A stretch of 64,000 nucleotides of DNA, taken from NCBI RefSeq assembly GCF_051014685.1, contig NW_027478390.1:2702501-2766500 (forward strand), given 5' to 3'. The first letter of the stretch is position 1; each line of letters starts with the position of its first letter. The notes under the pieces are model-generated. The model worked only from the letters and a program-made list of their open reading frames with translations. It did not search any database and was not told where the DNA came from. Origin of the DNA: Ptiloglossa arizonensis. Its lineage: Eukaryota > Arthropoda > Insecta > Hymenoptera > Colletidae. Below, in pieces: positions 1 to 14,286 of this stretch. The position numbers were made by a program, and so were the translations under genes.

Positions 1-2835
1 TAACGTATAACGTATAACGTATAACGTATAACGTATAACGTATAACGTATAACGTATAACGTATAACGTATAACGTATAACGTATAACGTATAACGTACA
101 ACGTATACCGTATCACGTATAATGTATTACGAATAACGTGTAACGTATAACGTATAACGTATAACGTGTAACGTATAACGTATATCGTATAACATATAAC
201 GCATAACGTATATCGTATACCGTATAACGTATAACGTATAACGTATAACGTATAACGTATAACGCCTAACGAATAACGTATAACGTATAACCTATGACGT
301 ATAACGTATAACGTATTACGTATAACGTATATCGTATAACGTATAACGTATAACGTATTACGTATAACGTATAACGTATAACGTATAACGTATAACGTAT
401 AACGTATCACGAATAACGTAAAACGCATAACGTATATCGTATACCGTATAACGTATAACGTATAACGTATAACGTATAACGTATAACGTATAACGTATAA
501 CGCATAACGAATAACGTATAACGTATAACCTATGACGTATAACGTATAACGTATAACATATAACGCATAACGTATATCCTATACCGTATAACGTATAACG
601 TATAACGTATAACGTATAACGTATAACGTATAACGCCTAACGAATAACGTATAACGTATAACCTATGACGTATAACGTATAACGTATAACGCATCACGTA
701 TACCGTATAACGTATAACGTATAACGTATAACGTATTACGTATAACGTATAACGTATAACTTATAACGTATAACGTATAACGTATCACGAATAACGTAAA
801 ACGCATAACGTATATCGTATACCGTATAAAGTATAACGTATAACGTATAACGTATAACGCATAACGAATAACGTATAACGTATAACCTATGACGTAAAAC
901 GTATAACGCATAACGTATATCGTATACCATATAACGTATAACGTATAACGTATAACGTATAACGTATAACGTATAACGCCTAACGAATAACGTATATCGT
1001 ATAACCTATGACGTATAACGTATAACGTATAACGTATCACGTATATCGTATAACGTATAACGTATAACGTATTACGTATAACGTATAACGTATAACGTAT
1101 AACCTATGACGTATAACGTATAACGTATAACGTATAACATATAACGCATAACGTATATCGTATACCGTATAACGTATAACGTATAACGTATAACGTATAA
1201 CGTATAACATATAACGCATAACGCATATCGTATACCGTATAACGTATAACGTATAACGTATAACGTATAACGTATAACGTATAACGTATAACGTATAACG
1301 TATAACGTATAACGCCTAACGAATAACGTATAACGTATAACCTATGACGTATAACGTATAACGTATAACGTATCACGTATATCGTATAACGTATAACGTA
1401 TAACGTATTACGTATAACGTATAACGTATAACGTATAACGTATAACGTATAACGTATCACGAATAACGTAAAACGCATAACGTATATCGTATACCGTATA
1501 ACGTATAACGTATAACGTATAACGTATAACGCATAACGAATAACGTATAACGTATAACCTATGACGTATAACGTATAACGTATAACGTATAACGTATAAC
1601 GTATAACGAATAACGTAAAACGTATAAGGCATAACGTATTATATAACGTATAACGTATAACGTATAACGTATAACGTATAACGCATAACGTATAACGTAT
1701 AACGTATAACGTATGAGGTATAACGTATAACATATAACGTATAACGTATAACGTATAACGTATAACGTATCACGTATAACGTATCACGTATAACGTATAA
1801 CGTATAACGTATAACGTATAACGTATAACGTGTATCGTATAACGTATAACGTATATCGTAAAACGTATAACGTGTAACGTATAACGTGTAACGTATAACG
1901 TATAACGTATAACGTATAACGTATAACGTATAACGTATAACGTATAACGTATAACGTTTAACGTATAACGTATAACGTATAACGTATAACGTATAAAGTA
2001 TAACGTATAACGTATATCGTATACCGTATAACGTATAACGTATAACGTATAACGTATAACGTACAACCTATAACGTATAACGTATAACGTATAACGTACA
2101 ACGTCTAACGTATAACGTATAACGTATAACGTATAACGTACAACGTATAACTTATAACGTATAACGTATAACGTATAACGTATAACGTATAACGCATAAC
2201 GTATAACGTATAACGTATAACGTATAACGTATAACGTATATCGTATACCGTATAACGTATAACGTATAGCGTATAACGTATAACGTATAACGCATAACGA
2301 ATAACGTATAACGTATAACCTATGACGTATACCGTATAACGTATAACGTATAACGTATAACGAATAACGTAAAACGTATAACGCATAACGTATTATATAA
2401 CGTATAACGTATAACGTATAACGTATAACGTGTAACGTATGACGTACAACGTATACCGTATCACGTATAATGTATTACGAATAACGTGTAACGTATAACG
2501 TATAACGTATAACGTATAACGTATAACGTATAACGTATAATGTATAACGTATAACGTATAACGTATAACCTATGACGTATAACGTATAACGTATAACGTA
2601 TAACGTATAACGTATAACGTATCACGAACAACGTAAAACGCATAACGTATATCGTATACCGTATAACGTATAACGTATAACGTATAACGTATAACGTATA
2701 ACGTATAACGTATAACGCATAACGAATAACGTATAACGTATAACGTATAACGTATAACGTATAACGTATAACGTATAACGTATAACGTATAACGTATAAC
2801 GTATAACGTATAACGTATAACGTATAACGTATAAC
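1..2835. repeat. Left variant-rich satellite domain
   Basis: The array is made of short runs of pure units separated by recurring variant clusters. One cluster (about 263-310, 987-1014, 1312-1352) reads CGCCTAACGAATAACG followed by ACCTATGACG. Another (about 780-825, 1448-1500) reads TATCACGAATAACG, then AAAACGCATAACG, then ATATCGTATACCG. A third (about 106-144 and 2455-2495) reads ACCGTATCACGTATAATG, then TATTACGAATAACGTG. The same three clusters recur dozens of times through the rest of the window. Two -2 register junctions lie at 1637-1646 and 2391-2400. No gene is seen. Confidence 0.9.
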
Positions 2836-2852
2836 GCATAACGTCTAACGTA

Positions 2853-2880
2853 TGACGTATCACGTATAAGGTATGACCTA
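2853..2880. repeat. 28-bp boundary motif, copy 1 of 6
   Basis: The motif begins TGACGTATCACG, continues with TATAAGGTATGACCTA, and is followed at once by a run of pure units. Further copies lie at 4610-4637 (variant AATAAGGTAGGACC), 5751-5778, 6311-6338, 6479-6506 and 6661-6688. Copies 1, 3 and 4 are preceded by GCATAACGTCTAACG. I found the motif only between 2.8 and 6.7 kb, where it separates the pure tracts. It looks like a variant cluster spread by duplication together with the adjoining pure units. No function is implied. Confidence 0.8.
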
Positions 2881-3370
2881 TAACGTATAACGTATAACGT
2901 ATAACGTATAACGTATAACGTATACGGTATAACGTATAACGTATAACGTATAACGTATAATGTATAACGTATAACGTATAACGTATAACCTATGACGTAT
3001 AACGTATAACGTATAACGTATAACGTATCACGAATAACGTAAAACGCATAACGTATATCGTATACCGTATAACGTATAACGTATAACGTATAACGTATAA
3101 CGTATAACGTATAACGCATAACGAATAACGTATAACGTATAACGTATAACGTGTAACGTATAGCGTGTAACGTAAAACGTATAACGTATAACGTATAACG
3201 TATAACGTATAACGTATAACGTATAACGTATAACGAATATCGTAAAACGTATAACGCATAACGTATAACGTATAACGTAAAACGAATAACGTAAAACGTA
3301 AAACGCATAACGTATATCGTATACCGTATAACGTATAACGTATAACGTATAACGTATAACGTATAACGTA

Positions 3371-4170
3371 TAACATATAACGCATAACGTATATCGTATA
3401 CCGTATAACGTATAACGTATAACGTATAACGTATAACGTATAACGTATAACGTATAACGTATAACGTATAACGTATAACGTATAACGTATAACGTATAAC
3501 GTATAACGCCTAACGAATAACGTGTAACGTATAACCTATGACGTATAACGTATAACGTATAACGTATCACGTATATCGTATAACGTATAACGTATAACGT
3601 ATTACGTATAACGTATAACGTATAACGTATTACGTATAACGTATAACGTATAACGTATAACGTATAACGTATAACGTATCACGAATAACGTAAAACGCAT
3701 AACGTATATCGTATACCGTATAACGTATAACGTATAACGTATAACGTATAACGTATATCGTATAACATATAACGCATAACGTATAACGTATAACGTATAA
3801 TGTATAACGTATAACGTATAACGTATAACCTATGACGTATAACGTATAACGTCTAACGTATAACGTATCACGAATAACGTAAAACGCATAACGTATATCG
3901 TATACCGTATAACGTATAACGTATAACGTATAACGTATAACGTATAACGTATAACGCATAACGAATAACGTATAACGTATAACCTATGACGTATAACGTA
4001 TAACGTATAACGTATAACGTATCTCGAATAACGTAAAACGTATAACGTATATCGTATACCGTATAACGTATAACATATAACGTATAACGTATAACGTATA
4101 ACATATAACGCATAACGTATATCGTATACCGTATAACGTATAACGTATAACGTATAACGTATAACGTGTG
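3371..4170. repeat. End-shared module, left copy
   Basis: The order of variants here matches 59304-60082: AACATATAACGC, a CGCC/ACCTATG cluster, two TATTACG variants 28 bp apart, a second CATATAACGC, and the rare TATCTCGAATAACG (at 4021 and 59940). Offsets between the two copies are 55,933, 55,912, 55,919 and 55,912 bp. They differ only by multiples of 7, so the copies differ by whole units. A second TATCTCG lies at about 4804. Confidence 0.75.
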
Positions 4171-4225
4171 ACGTATAACGTATGACGTATAACGTATGAC
4201 GTATAACGTATAACGTATAACGTAC

Positions 4226-4610
4226 AACGTATAACGTATAACGTATAACGTATAACGTATAACGTATAACGTATAACGTATAACGTATAACGTATAACGT
4301 ATAACGTATAACGTATAACGTATAACGTATAACGTATAACGTATAACGTATAACGTATAACGTATAACGTATAACGTATAACGTATAACGTATAACGTAT
4401 AACGTATAACGTATAACGTATAACGTATAACGTATAACGTATAACGTATAACGTATAACGTATAACGTATAACGTATAACGTATAACGTATAACGTATAA
4501 CGTATAACGTATAACGTATAACGTATAACGTATAACGTATAACGTATAACGTATAACGTATAACGTATAACGTATAACGTATAACGTATAACGTATAACG
4601 TATAACGTAT
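4226..4610. repeat. Pure satellite tract, 385 bp (55 units)
   Basis: Uninterrupted consensus heptamers run from just after a T-to-C variant at 4225 to the G of the boundary motif at 4611. Tracts like this are the parts of the array most prone to length error in an assembly. Confidence 0.93.
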
Positions 4611-4635
4611 GACGTATCACGAATAAGGTAGGACC

Positions 4636-4806
4636 TATAACGTATAACGTATAACGTATAACGTATAACGTATAACGTATAACGTATAACGTATAACGTA
4701 TAACGTATAACGTATAACGTATAACGTATAACGTATAACGTATAACGTATAACGTATAACGTATAACGTATAACGTATAACGTATAACGTATAACGTATA
4801 ACGTAT
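4636..4806. repeat. Pure satellite tract, 171 bp
   Basis: Pure units run from the 28-bp boundary motif to the rare TATCTCG variant at 4805-4811. Confidence 0.9.
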
Positions 4807-4954
4807 CTCGAATAACGTAAAACGTATAACGTATATCGTATACCGTATAACGTATAACATATAACGTATAACGTATAACGTATAACATATAAGGCATAAC
4901 GTATATCGTATACCGTATAACGTATAACGTATAACGTATAACGTATAACGTATG

Positions 4955-5565
4955 ACGTATAACGTATAACGTATAACGTATAACGTATAACGTATAACGT
5001 ATAACGTATAACGTATAACGTATAACGTATAACGTATAACGTATAACGTATAACGTATAACGTATAACGTATAACGTATAACGTATAACGTATAACGTAT
5101 AACGTATAACGTATAACGTATAACGTATAACGTATAACGTATAACGTATAACGTATAACGTATAACGTATAACGTATAACGTATAACGTATAACGTATAA
5201 CGTATAACGTATAACGTATAACGTATAACGTATAACGTATAACGTATAACGTATAACGTATAACGTATAACGTATAACGTATAACGTATAACGTATAACG
5301 TATAACGTATAACGTATAACGTATAACGTATAACGTATAACGTATAACGTATAACGTATAACGTATAACGTATAACGTATAACGTATAACGTATAACGTA
5401 TAACGTATAACGTATAACGTATAACGTATAACGTATAACGTATAACGTATAACGTATAACGTATAACGTATAACGTATAACGTATAACGTATAACGTATA
5501 ACGTATAACGTATAACGTATAACGTATAACGTATAACGTATAACGTATAACGTATAACGTATAAC
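4955..5565. repeat. Longest pure satellite tract, 611 bp (about 87 units)
   Basis: Consensus heptamers run without a single change between a TGACG variant at 4954 and a G-to-C change at 5566. This is the most homogeneous stretch in the window and probably the most recently expanded. A further pure run continues from 5567 to 5734. Confidence 0.93.
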
Positions 5566-5566
5566 C

Positions 5567-5734
5567 TATAACGTATAACGTATAACGTATAACGTATAAC
5601 GTATAACGTATAACGTATAACGTATAACGTATAACGTATAACGTATAACGTATAACGTATAACGTATAACGTATAACGTATAACGTATAACGTATAACGT
5701 ATAACGTATAACGTATAACGTATAACGTATAACG
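5567..5734. repeat. Pure satellite tract, 168 bp
   Basis: Pure units lie between the G-to-C change at 5566 and the GCATAACGTCTAACG lead-in of the third boundary motif. Confidence 0.9.
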
Positions 5735-6720
5735 CATAACGTCTAACGTATGACGTATCACGTATAAGGTATGACCTATAACGTATAACGTATAACGTAT
5801 AACGTATAACGTATAACGTATAACGTATAACGTATAACGTATAACGTATAACGTATAACGTATAACGTATAACGTATACCGTATAACGTATAACGTATAA
5901 CGTGTATCGTATAACCTATGACGTATAACATTTAACGTATAACGTATGACGTGTAACGCAGAACGTATATCGTATAACGTATAACGTATAACGTATAACG
6001 TATAACGTATAACGTATAACGTATAACGTATAACGTATAACGTATAACGTATAACGTATATCGTATAACGTATAACGTATAACGTATAACGTATAACGTA
6101 TAACGTATAACGTATAACGTATAACGTATAACGTATAACGTATAGCGTATAACGTATAACGTATAACGTATAACGTATAACGTATAACGTATAACGTATA
6201 ACGTATAACGTATAACGTATAACGTATAACGTATAACGTATAACGTATAACGTATAACGTATAACGTATAACGTATAACGTATAACGTATAACGCATAAC
6301 GTCTAACGTATGACGTATCACGTATAAGGTATGACCTATAACGTATAACGTATAACGTATAACGTATAACGTATAACGTATAGGGTATAACGTATAACGT
6401 ATAACGTATAACGTATAACGTATAACGTATAACGTATAACGTATAACGTATAACGTATAACGTATAACGTATAACGTATGACGTATCACGTATAAGGTAT
6501 GACCTATAACGTATAACGTATAACGTATAACGTATAACGTATAACCTATAACGTATAACGTATAACGTATACCGTATAACGTATAACGTATAACGTATAA
6601 CGTATAACGTATAACGTATAACGTATAACGTATAACGTATAACGTATAACGTATAACGTATGACGTATCACGTATAAGGTATGACCTATAACGTATAACG
6701 TATAACGTATAACGTATAAC

Positions 6721-9700
6721 CTATAACGTATAACGTATAACGTATACCGTATAACGTATAACGTATAACGTATAACGTATAACGTATAACGTATAACGTA
6801 TAACGTATAACGTATAACGTATAACGCCTAACGAATAACGTATAACGTATAACCTATGACGTATAACGTGTAACGTGTAACGTATAACGTATATCGTATA
6901 ACGTATAACGTATAACGTATTACGTATAACGTATAACGTATAACGTATAACGTATAACGTATAACGTAAAACGTATAACGAATAACGTAAAACGTATAAC
7001 GCATAACGTATATCGTATACCGTATAACGTATAACGTATAACGTATAACGTATAACGTATAACGTAAAACGTATAACGAATAACGTAGAACGTATAACGC
7101 ATAACGTATATCGTATACCGTATAACGTATAACGTATAACGTATAACATATAACGTATAACGTATAACGCCTAACGAATAACGTATAACGTATAACCTAT
7201 GACGTATAACGTATAACGTGTAACGTATAACGTATATCGTATAACGTATAACGTATAACGTATTACGTATAACGTATAACGTATAACGTATAACGTATAA
7301 CGTATCACGAATAACGTAAAACGCATAACGTATATCGTACACCGTATAACGTATAGCGTATAACGTATACCGTATCACGTATAATGTATTACGAATAACG
7401 TGTAACGTATAACGTGTAACGTATAACGTGTAACGTAAAACGTATAACGTATAACGTATAACGTATAAAGTATAACGTATAACGCATAACGAATAACGTA
7501 TAACGTATACCCTATGACGTATAACGTATAACGTATATCGTATAACGTATAACGTATAACGTATTACGTATAACGTATGACGTGTAACGTATAACGTATA
7601 ACGTATAACGTATAACGTATAACGTATAACGCATAACGTATAACCTATGACGTATAACGTATAACGTATAACGTATAACGTATAACGTATAACGTATAAC
7701 GTATCACGTATATCGTATAACGTATAACGTATAACGTATAACGTATAACGTATAACGTATAACGTATAACGTATAACGTATAACGTATAACGTATAAAGT
7801 ATAACGTATAACGTATAACGTATAACGTATAACGTATAACGTATAACGTATAACGTATAACGTATAACGTACAACGTATAACGTATAACGTATAACGTAT
7901 AACGTATAACGTATATCGTATAACGTATAACGTATAACGCCTAACGAATAACGTATAACGTATAACCTATGACGTATAACGTATAACGTATAACGTATAA
8001 CGTATAACGTATATCGTATAACGTATAACGTATAACGTATTACGTATAACGTATAACGTATAACGTATAACGTATAACGTATAACGTATAACGTATAACG
8101 TATCACGAATAACGTAAAACGCATAACGTATATCGTATACCGTATAACGTATAACGTATAACGTATATCGTATAACGTATAACGCATAACGAATAACGTA
8201 TAACGTATAACCTATAACGTATAACGTATAACCTATAACGTATAACGTATAACATATAACGCATAACGTATATCGTATACCGTATAACGTATAACGTATA
8301 ACGTATAACGTATAACGTATAACGTATAACGTATAACGTATAACGTATAACGTATAACGTATAACGTAGAACGTATAACGTATAACGTATAACGTATAAC
8401 GTATAACGTATAACGTATACCGTGTAACGTATAACATATAACGTATACCGTATCACGTATAATGTATTACGAATAACGTGTAACGTATAACGTATAACGT
8501 ATAGCGTATAACGTATAAAGTATAACGTATAACGTATAACGTATAACGTATAACGTATAACGTATAACGTATAACGTATAACGTATAACGTATAACGTAT
8601 AACGTATAACGTATGACGTATAACGTATACCGTGTAACGTATAACATATAACGTATAACGTATAACGTATAACGTATAACGTATAAAGTATAACGTATAA
8701 CGTATAACGTATAACCTATAACGTATAACGTATAACGTATAACGTATAACGTATAACGTATAACGTATAACGTATAACGTATAACGTATAACGTATAACG
8801 TATAACGTATAACGTATATCGTATAACGTATAACGTATAACGTATAACGTATGACGTATAACGTATAACGTAAAACGTATAACGTATAACGTATAACGTA
8901 TAACGTATAACTTATAACGTATAACGTATAACGTATAACGTATAACGTATAACGTATAACGTATAACGTATAACGTATAACGTATAACGTATAACGTATA
9001 ACGTATGACGTATAACGTATAACGTAAAACGTATAACGTATAACGTATAACGTATAACGTAAAACGTATAACGTATAACGTATAACGTATAAGGTATAAC
9101 GTATAACGTATAACGTACAATGTATAACGTATAACGTATAACGTAAAACGTATAACGCATAACGTATAACGTATAACGTATAACGTATTACGTATAACGT
9201 ATAACGTAAAACGTATAACGTATAACGTATAACGTATAACGTATAACGTATAACGTATAACGTATGACGTATAACGTATAACGTAAAACGTATAACGTAT
9301 AACGTATAACGTATAACGTATAACGTATGACGTATAACGTATAACGTATAACGTATAACGTATAACGTATAACGCCTAACGAATAACGTATAACGTATAA
9401 CCTATGACGTATAACGTATAACGTATAACGTATAACGTATATCGTATAACGTATAACGTATAACGTATTACGTATAACGTATAACGTATAACGTATAACG
9501 TATAACGTATAACGTATAACGTATCACGAATAACGTAAAACGCATAACGTATATCGTACACCGTATAACGTATAGCGTATAACGTATACCGTATCACGTA
9601 TAATGTATTACGAATAACGTGTAACGTATAACGTGTAACGTATAACGTGTAACGTAAAACGTATAACGTATAACGTATAACGTATAACGTATAACGTATA

Positions 9701-11124
9701 ACGCATAACGAATAACGTATAACGTATACCCTATGACGTATAACGTATAACGTATATCGTATAACGTATAACGTATAACGTATTACGTATAACGTATAAC
9801 GTATACCGTATCACGTATAATGTATTACGAATAACGTGTAACGTATAACGTGTAACGTATAACGTGTAACGTAAAACGTATAACGTATAACGTATAACGT
9901 ATAACGTATAAAGTATAACGTATAACGTATAACGTATAACGTATAACGTATCACGTATAACGTATAACGTATAACGTATAACGTATAACGTATAACGTAT
10001 AACGTATATCGTATAACGTATATCGTAAAACGTATAACGTATAACGTATAACGTATAACGTATAACGTATAACGTATAATGTATAACGTATACCGTATAA
10101 CGTATAACGTAAAACGTATAACGTATAACGTATAACGTATAACGTATAACGTATAACGTATAACGTATAACGTATAACGTATAACGTATAACGTATAAAG
10201 TATAACGTATAACGTATAACGTATAACGTATAACGTATCACGTATAACGTATAACGTATAACGTATAACGTATAACGTATAACGTATAACGTATAACGTA
10301 TAACGTACAATGTATAACGTATAACGTATAACGTAAAACGTATAACGCATAACGTATAACGTATAACGTATAACGTATTACGTATAACGTATAACGTAAA
10401 ACGTATAACGTATAACGTATAACGTATAACGTATAACGTATAACGTATAACGTATAACGTATAACGTATAACGTATAACGTATAACGTATAACGTATAAC
10501 CTATAACGTATAACGTATAACGTATAACGTATAACGTATAACGTATAACGTATAAAGTATAACGTATAACGTATAACGTATAACGTATAACGTATAACGT
10601 ATATCGTATACCGTATAACGTATAACGTATAACGTATAACGTATAACGTATAACGCATAACGAATAACGTATAACGTATAACCTATAACGTATAACGTAT
10701 AACGTATAACGTATAACATATAACGCATAACGTATATCGTATACCGTATAACGTATGACGTATAACGTATAACGTATAACGTATAACGTATAACGTATAA
10801 CGTATAACGTATAACCTATAACGTATAACGTATAACGTATAACGTATAACGTATAACGTATAACGTATAACGTATAACGTATAAAGTATAACGTATAACG
10901 TATAACGTATAACGTATAACGTATAACGTATATCGTATACCGTATAACGTATAACGTATAACGTATAACGTATAACGTATAACGCATAACGAATAACGTA
11001 AAACGTATAACCTATAACGTATAACGTATAACGTATAACGTATAACATATAACGCATAGCGTATATCGTATACCGTATAACGTATAACGTATAACGTATA
11101 ACGTATAACGTATATCGTATACCG
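6721..11124. repeat. Mixed satellite domain between pure tracts and the 3.16-kb duplication
   Basis: Variant clusters of the same three types as at the left end alternate with short pure runs. AAAACG and TAAAGTA variants are frequent between 8.5 and 11 kb. The 7-bp register is unbroken here: the -2 junctions at 2391 and 12448, on either side, are 10,057 bp apart, which is a multiple of 7 minus 2. No gene or non-satellite DNA is seen. Confidence 0.88.
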
Positions 11125-14100
11125 TATAACGTATAACGTATAACGTATAACGTATAACGTATAACGCATAACGAATAACGTATAACGTATAACCTATAAC
11201 GTATAACGTATAACGTATAACGTATAACATATAACGCATAACGTATATCGTATACCGTATAACGTATGACGTATAACGTATAACGTATAACGTATAACGT
11301 ATAACGTATAACGTATAACCTATAACGTATAACGTATAACGTATAACGTATAACGTATAACGTATAACGTATTACGTATAACGTATGACGTGTAACGTAT
11401 AACGTATAACGTATGACGTATAACGTATAACGTATAACGCATAACGTATAACCTATGACGTATAACGTATAACGTATAAAGTATAACGTATAACGTATAA
11501 CGTATAACGTATAACGTATAACGTATAACGTATAACGTATAACGTATAACGTATAACGTATGACGTATAACGTATAACGTATAACGTATAACGTATAACG
11601 TATAACGTATCACGTATAACGTATAACGTATAACGTATAACGTATAACGTATAACGTATAACGTATAACGTATAACGTATATCGTAAAACGTATAACGTA
11701 TAACGTATAACGTATAACGTATAACGTATAACGTATCACGAATAACGTAAGACGCATAACGTATATCGTACACCGTATAACGTATAGCGTATAACGTATA
11801 CCGTATCACGTATAATGTATTACGAATAACGTGTAACGTATAACGTGTAACGTATTACGTATAACGTATAACGTATAACGTATAACGTATAACGTATAAC
11901 GTATAACGTATAACGTATCACGAATAACGTAAAACGCATAACGTATATCGTATACCGTATAACGTATAACGTATAACGTATAACGTATAACGTATAACGT
12001 ATAACGTATAACATATAACGCATAACGTATATCGTATACCGTATAACGTATAACGTATAACGTATAACGTATAACGTATAACGTATAACGCCTAACGAAT
12101 AACGTATAACGTATAACCTATGACGTATAACGTATAACGTATAACGTATCACGTATATCGTATAACGTATAACGTATAACGTATTACGTATAACGTATAA
12201 CGTATAACGTATAACGTATAACGTATAACGTATAACGTATAACGTATAACGTATCACGAATAACGTAAAACGCATAACGTATATCGTATACCGTATAACG
12301 TATAACGTATAACGTATAACGTATAACGTATAACGTATAACGTATAACGCATAACGAATAACGTATAACGTATAACCTATGACGTATAACGTATAACGTA
12401 TAACGTATAACGTATAACGAATAACGTAAAACGTATAACGCATAACGTATTATATAACGTATAACGTATAACGTATAACGTATAACGTATAACGTATAAC
12501 GTATACCGTATCACGTATAATGTATTACGAATAACGTGTAACGTATAACGTATAACGTATAACGTATAACGTATAACGTATAACGTATAACGTATAACGT
12601 ATAACGTATAACGTATAACGTATAACGTATAACGTATAACGTAAAACGTATAACGTATAACGTATAACGTATAACGTATAACGTATAACGTATAGCGTAT
12701 AACGTATAACGTATAACGTATAACGTATAACGTATAACGTATAACGTATAACGTATAACGTATAACGTATAACGTATAACGTATAACGTATAGCCTATAA
12801 CGTATAACGTATAACGTATAACGTATAACGTATAACGTATAACGTATAACGTATAACGTATAACGTATAAAGTATAACGTATAACGTATAACGTATAATG
12901 TATAACGTATAACGTATATCGTATACCGTATAACGTATAACGTATAACGTATAACGTATAACGTATAACGCATAACGAATAACGTATAACGTATAACCTA
13001 TAACGTATAACGTATAACGTATAACGTATAACATATAACGCATAACGTATATCGTATACCGTATAACGTATGACGTATAACGTATAACGTATAACATATA
13101 ACGTATAACGCCTAACGAATAACGTATATCGTATAACCTATGACGTATAACGTATAACGTATAACGTATCACGTATATCGTATAACGTATAACGTATAAC
13201 GTATTACGTATAACGTATAACGTATAACGTATAACGTATAACGTATAACGTATAACGTATAACGTATCACGAATAACGTAAAACGCATAACGTATATCGT
13301 ATACCGTATAACGTATAACCTATAACGTATAACGTATAACGTATAACGTATAACATATAACGCATAACGTATATCGTATACCGTATAACGTATGACGTAT
13401 AACGTATAACGTATAACGTATAACGTATAACGCCTAGCGAATAACGTATAACGTATAACGTATAACGTATAACGTATAACGTATAAAGTATAACGTATAA
13501 CGTATAACGTATAACGTATAACGAATAACGTAAAACGTATAACGCATAACGTATAACGTATAACGTATAACGAATAACGTAAAACGTATAACGCATAACG
13601 TATATCGTATACCGTATAACGTATAACGTATAACGTATAACGTATAACGTATAACGCCTAACGAATAACGTATAACGTATAACCTATGACGTATAACGTA
13701 TAACGTATAACGTATAACGTATATCGTATAACGTATAACGTATAACGTATAACTTATAACGTATAACGTATAACGTATAACGTATAACGTATAACGTATA
13801 ACGTATCACGAATAACGTAAAACGCATAACGTATGTCGTACACCGTATAACGTATAGCGTATAACGTATACCGTATCACGTATAATGTATTACGAATAAC
13901 GTGTAACGTATAACGTGTAACGTATAACGTGTAACGTAAAACGTATAACGTATAACGTATAACGTATAACGTATAACGTATAACGCATAACGAATAACGT
14001 ATAACGTATACCCTATGACGTATAACGTATAACGTATATCGTATAGCGTATAACGTATAACGTATTACGTATAACGTATGACGTGTAACGTATAACGTAT

Positions 14101-14286
14101 AACGTATGACGTATAACGTATAACGTATAACGCATAACGTATAACCTATGACGTATAACGTATAACGTATAACGTATAACGTTTAACGTATAACGTATAA
14201 CGTATAACGTATAACGTATAACGTATAACGTATAACGTATAACGTTTAACGTATAACGTATAACGTATAACGTATAACGTACAACG
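11125..14286. repeat. 3,162-bp tandem duplication, copy 1
   Basis: Every variant landmark I compared recurs exactly 3,162 bp downstream, for example the AAGACGC variant near 11750 and 14912, the -2 junction at 12448 and 15610, and ATGTCGTACACCG near 13833 and 16995. Upstream of about 11124 the match to +3,162 breaks: ATATCGTATACCG corresponds to ATAACGTACAACG. The length is 7x451+5, which fits one internal -2 junction. I found no difference between the copies in the stretches compared. The left boundary is approximate, within a few units. Confidence 0.88.

Larger units (their letters stand above)
2836..6720. repeat. Homogeneous satellite domain with long pure tracts
   Basis: This segment holds the longest uninterrupted runs of the consensus unit, at 4226-4610, 4636-4806, 4955-5565 and 5567-5734. 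They are separated by a recurrent 28-bp boundary motif and by short variant clusters. Low internal divergence next to variant-rich flanks suggests recent local expansion of single heptamers, or of a pure segment. The part at 3371-4170 is shared with 59304-60082 at the other end of the window. Confidence 0.9.
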
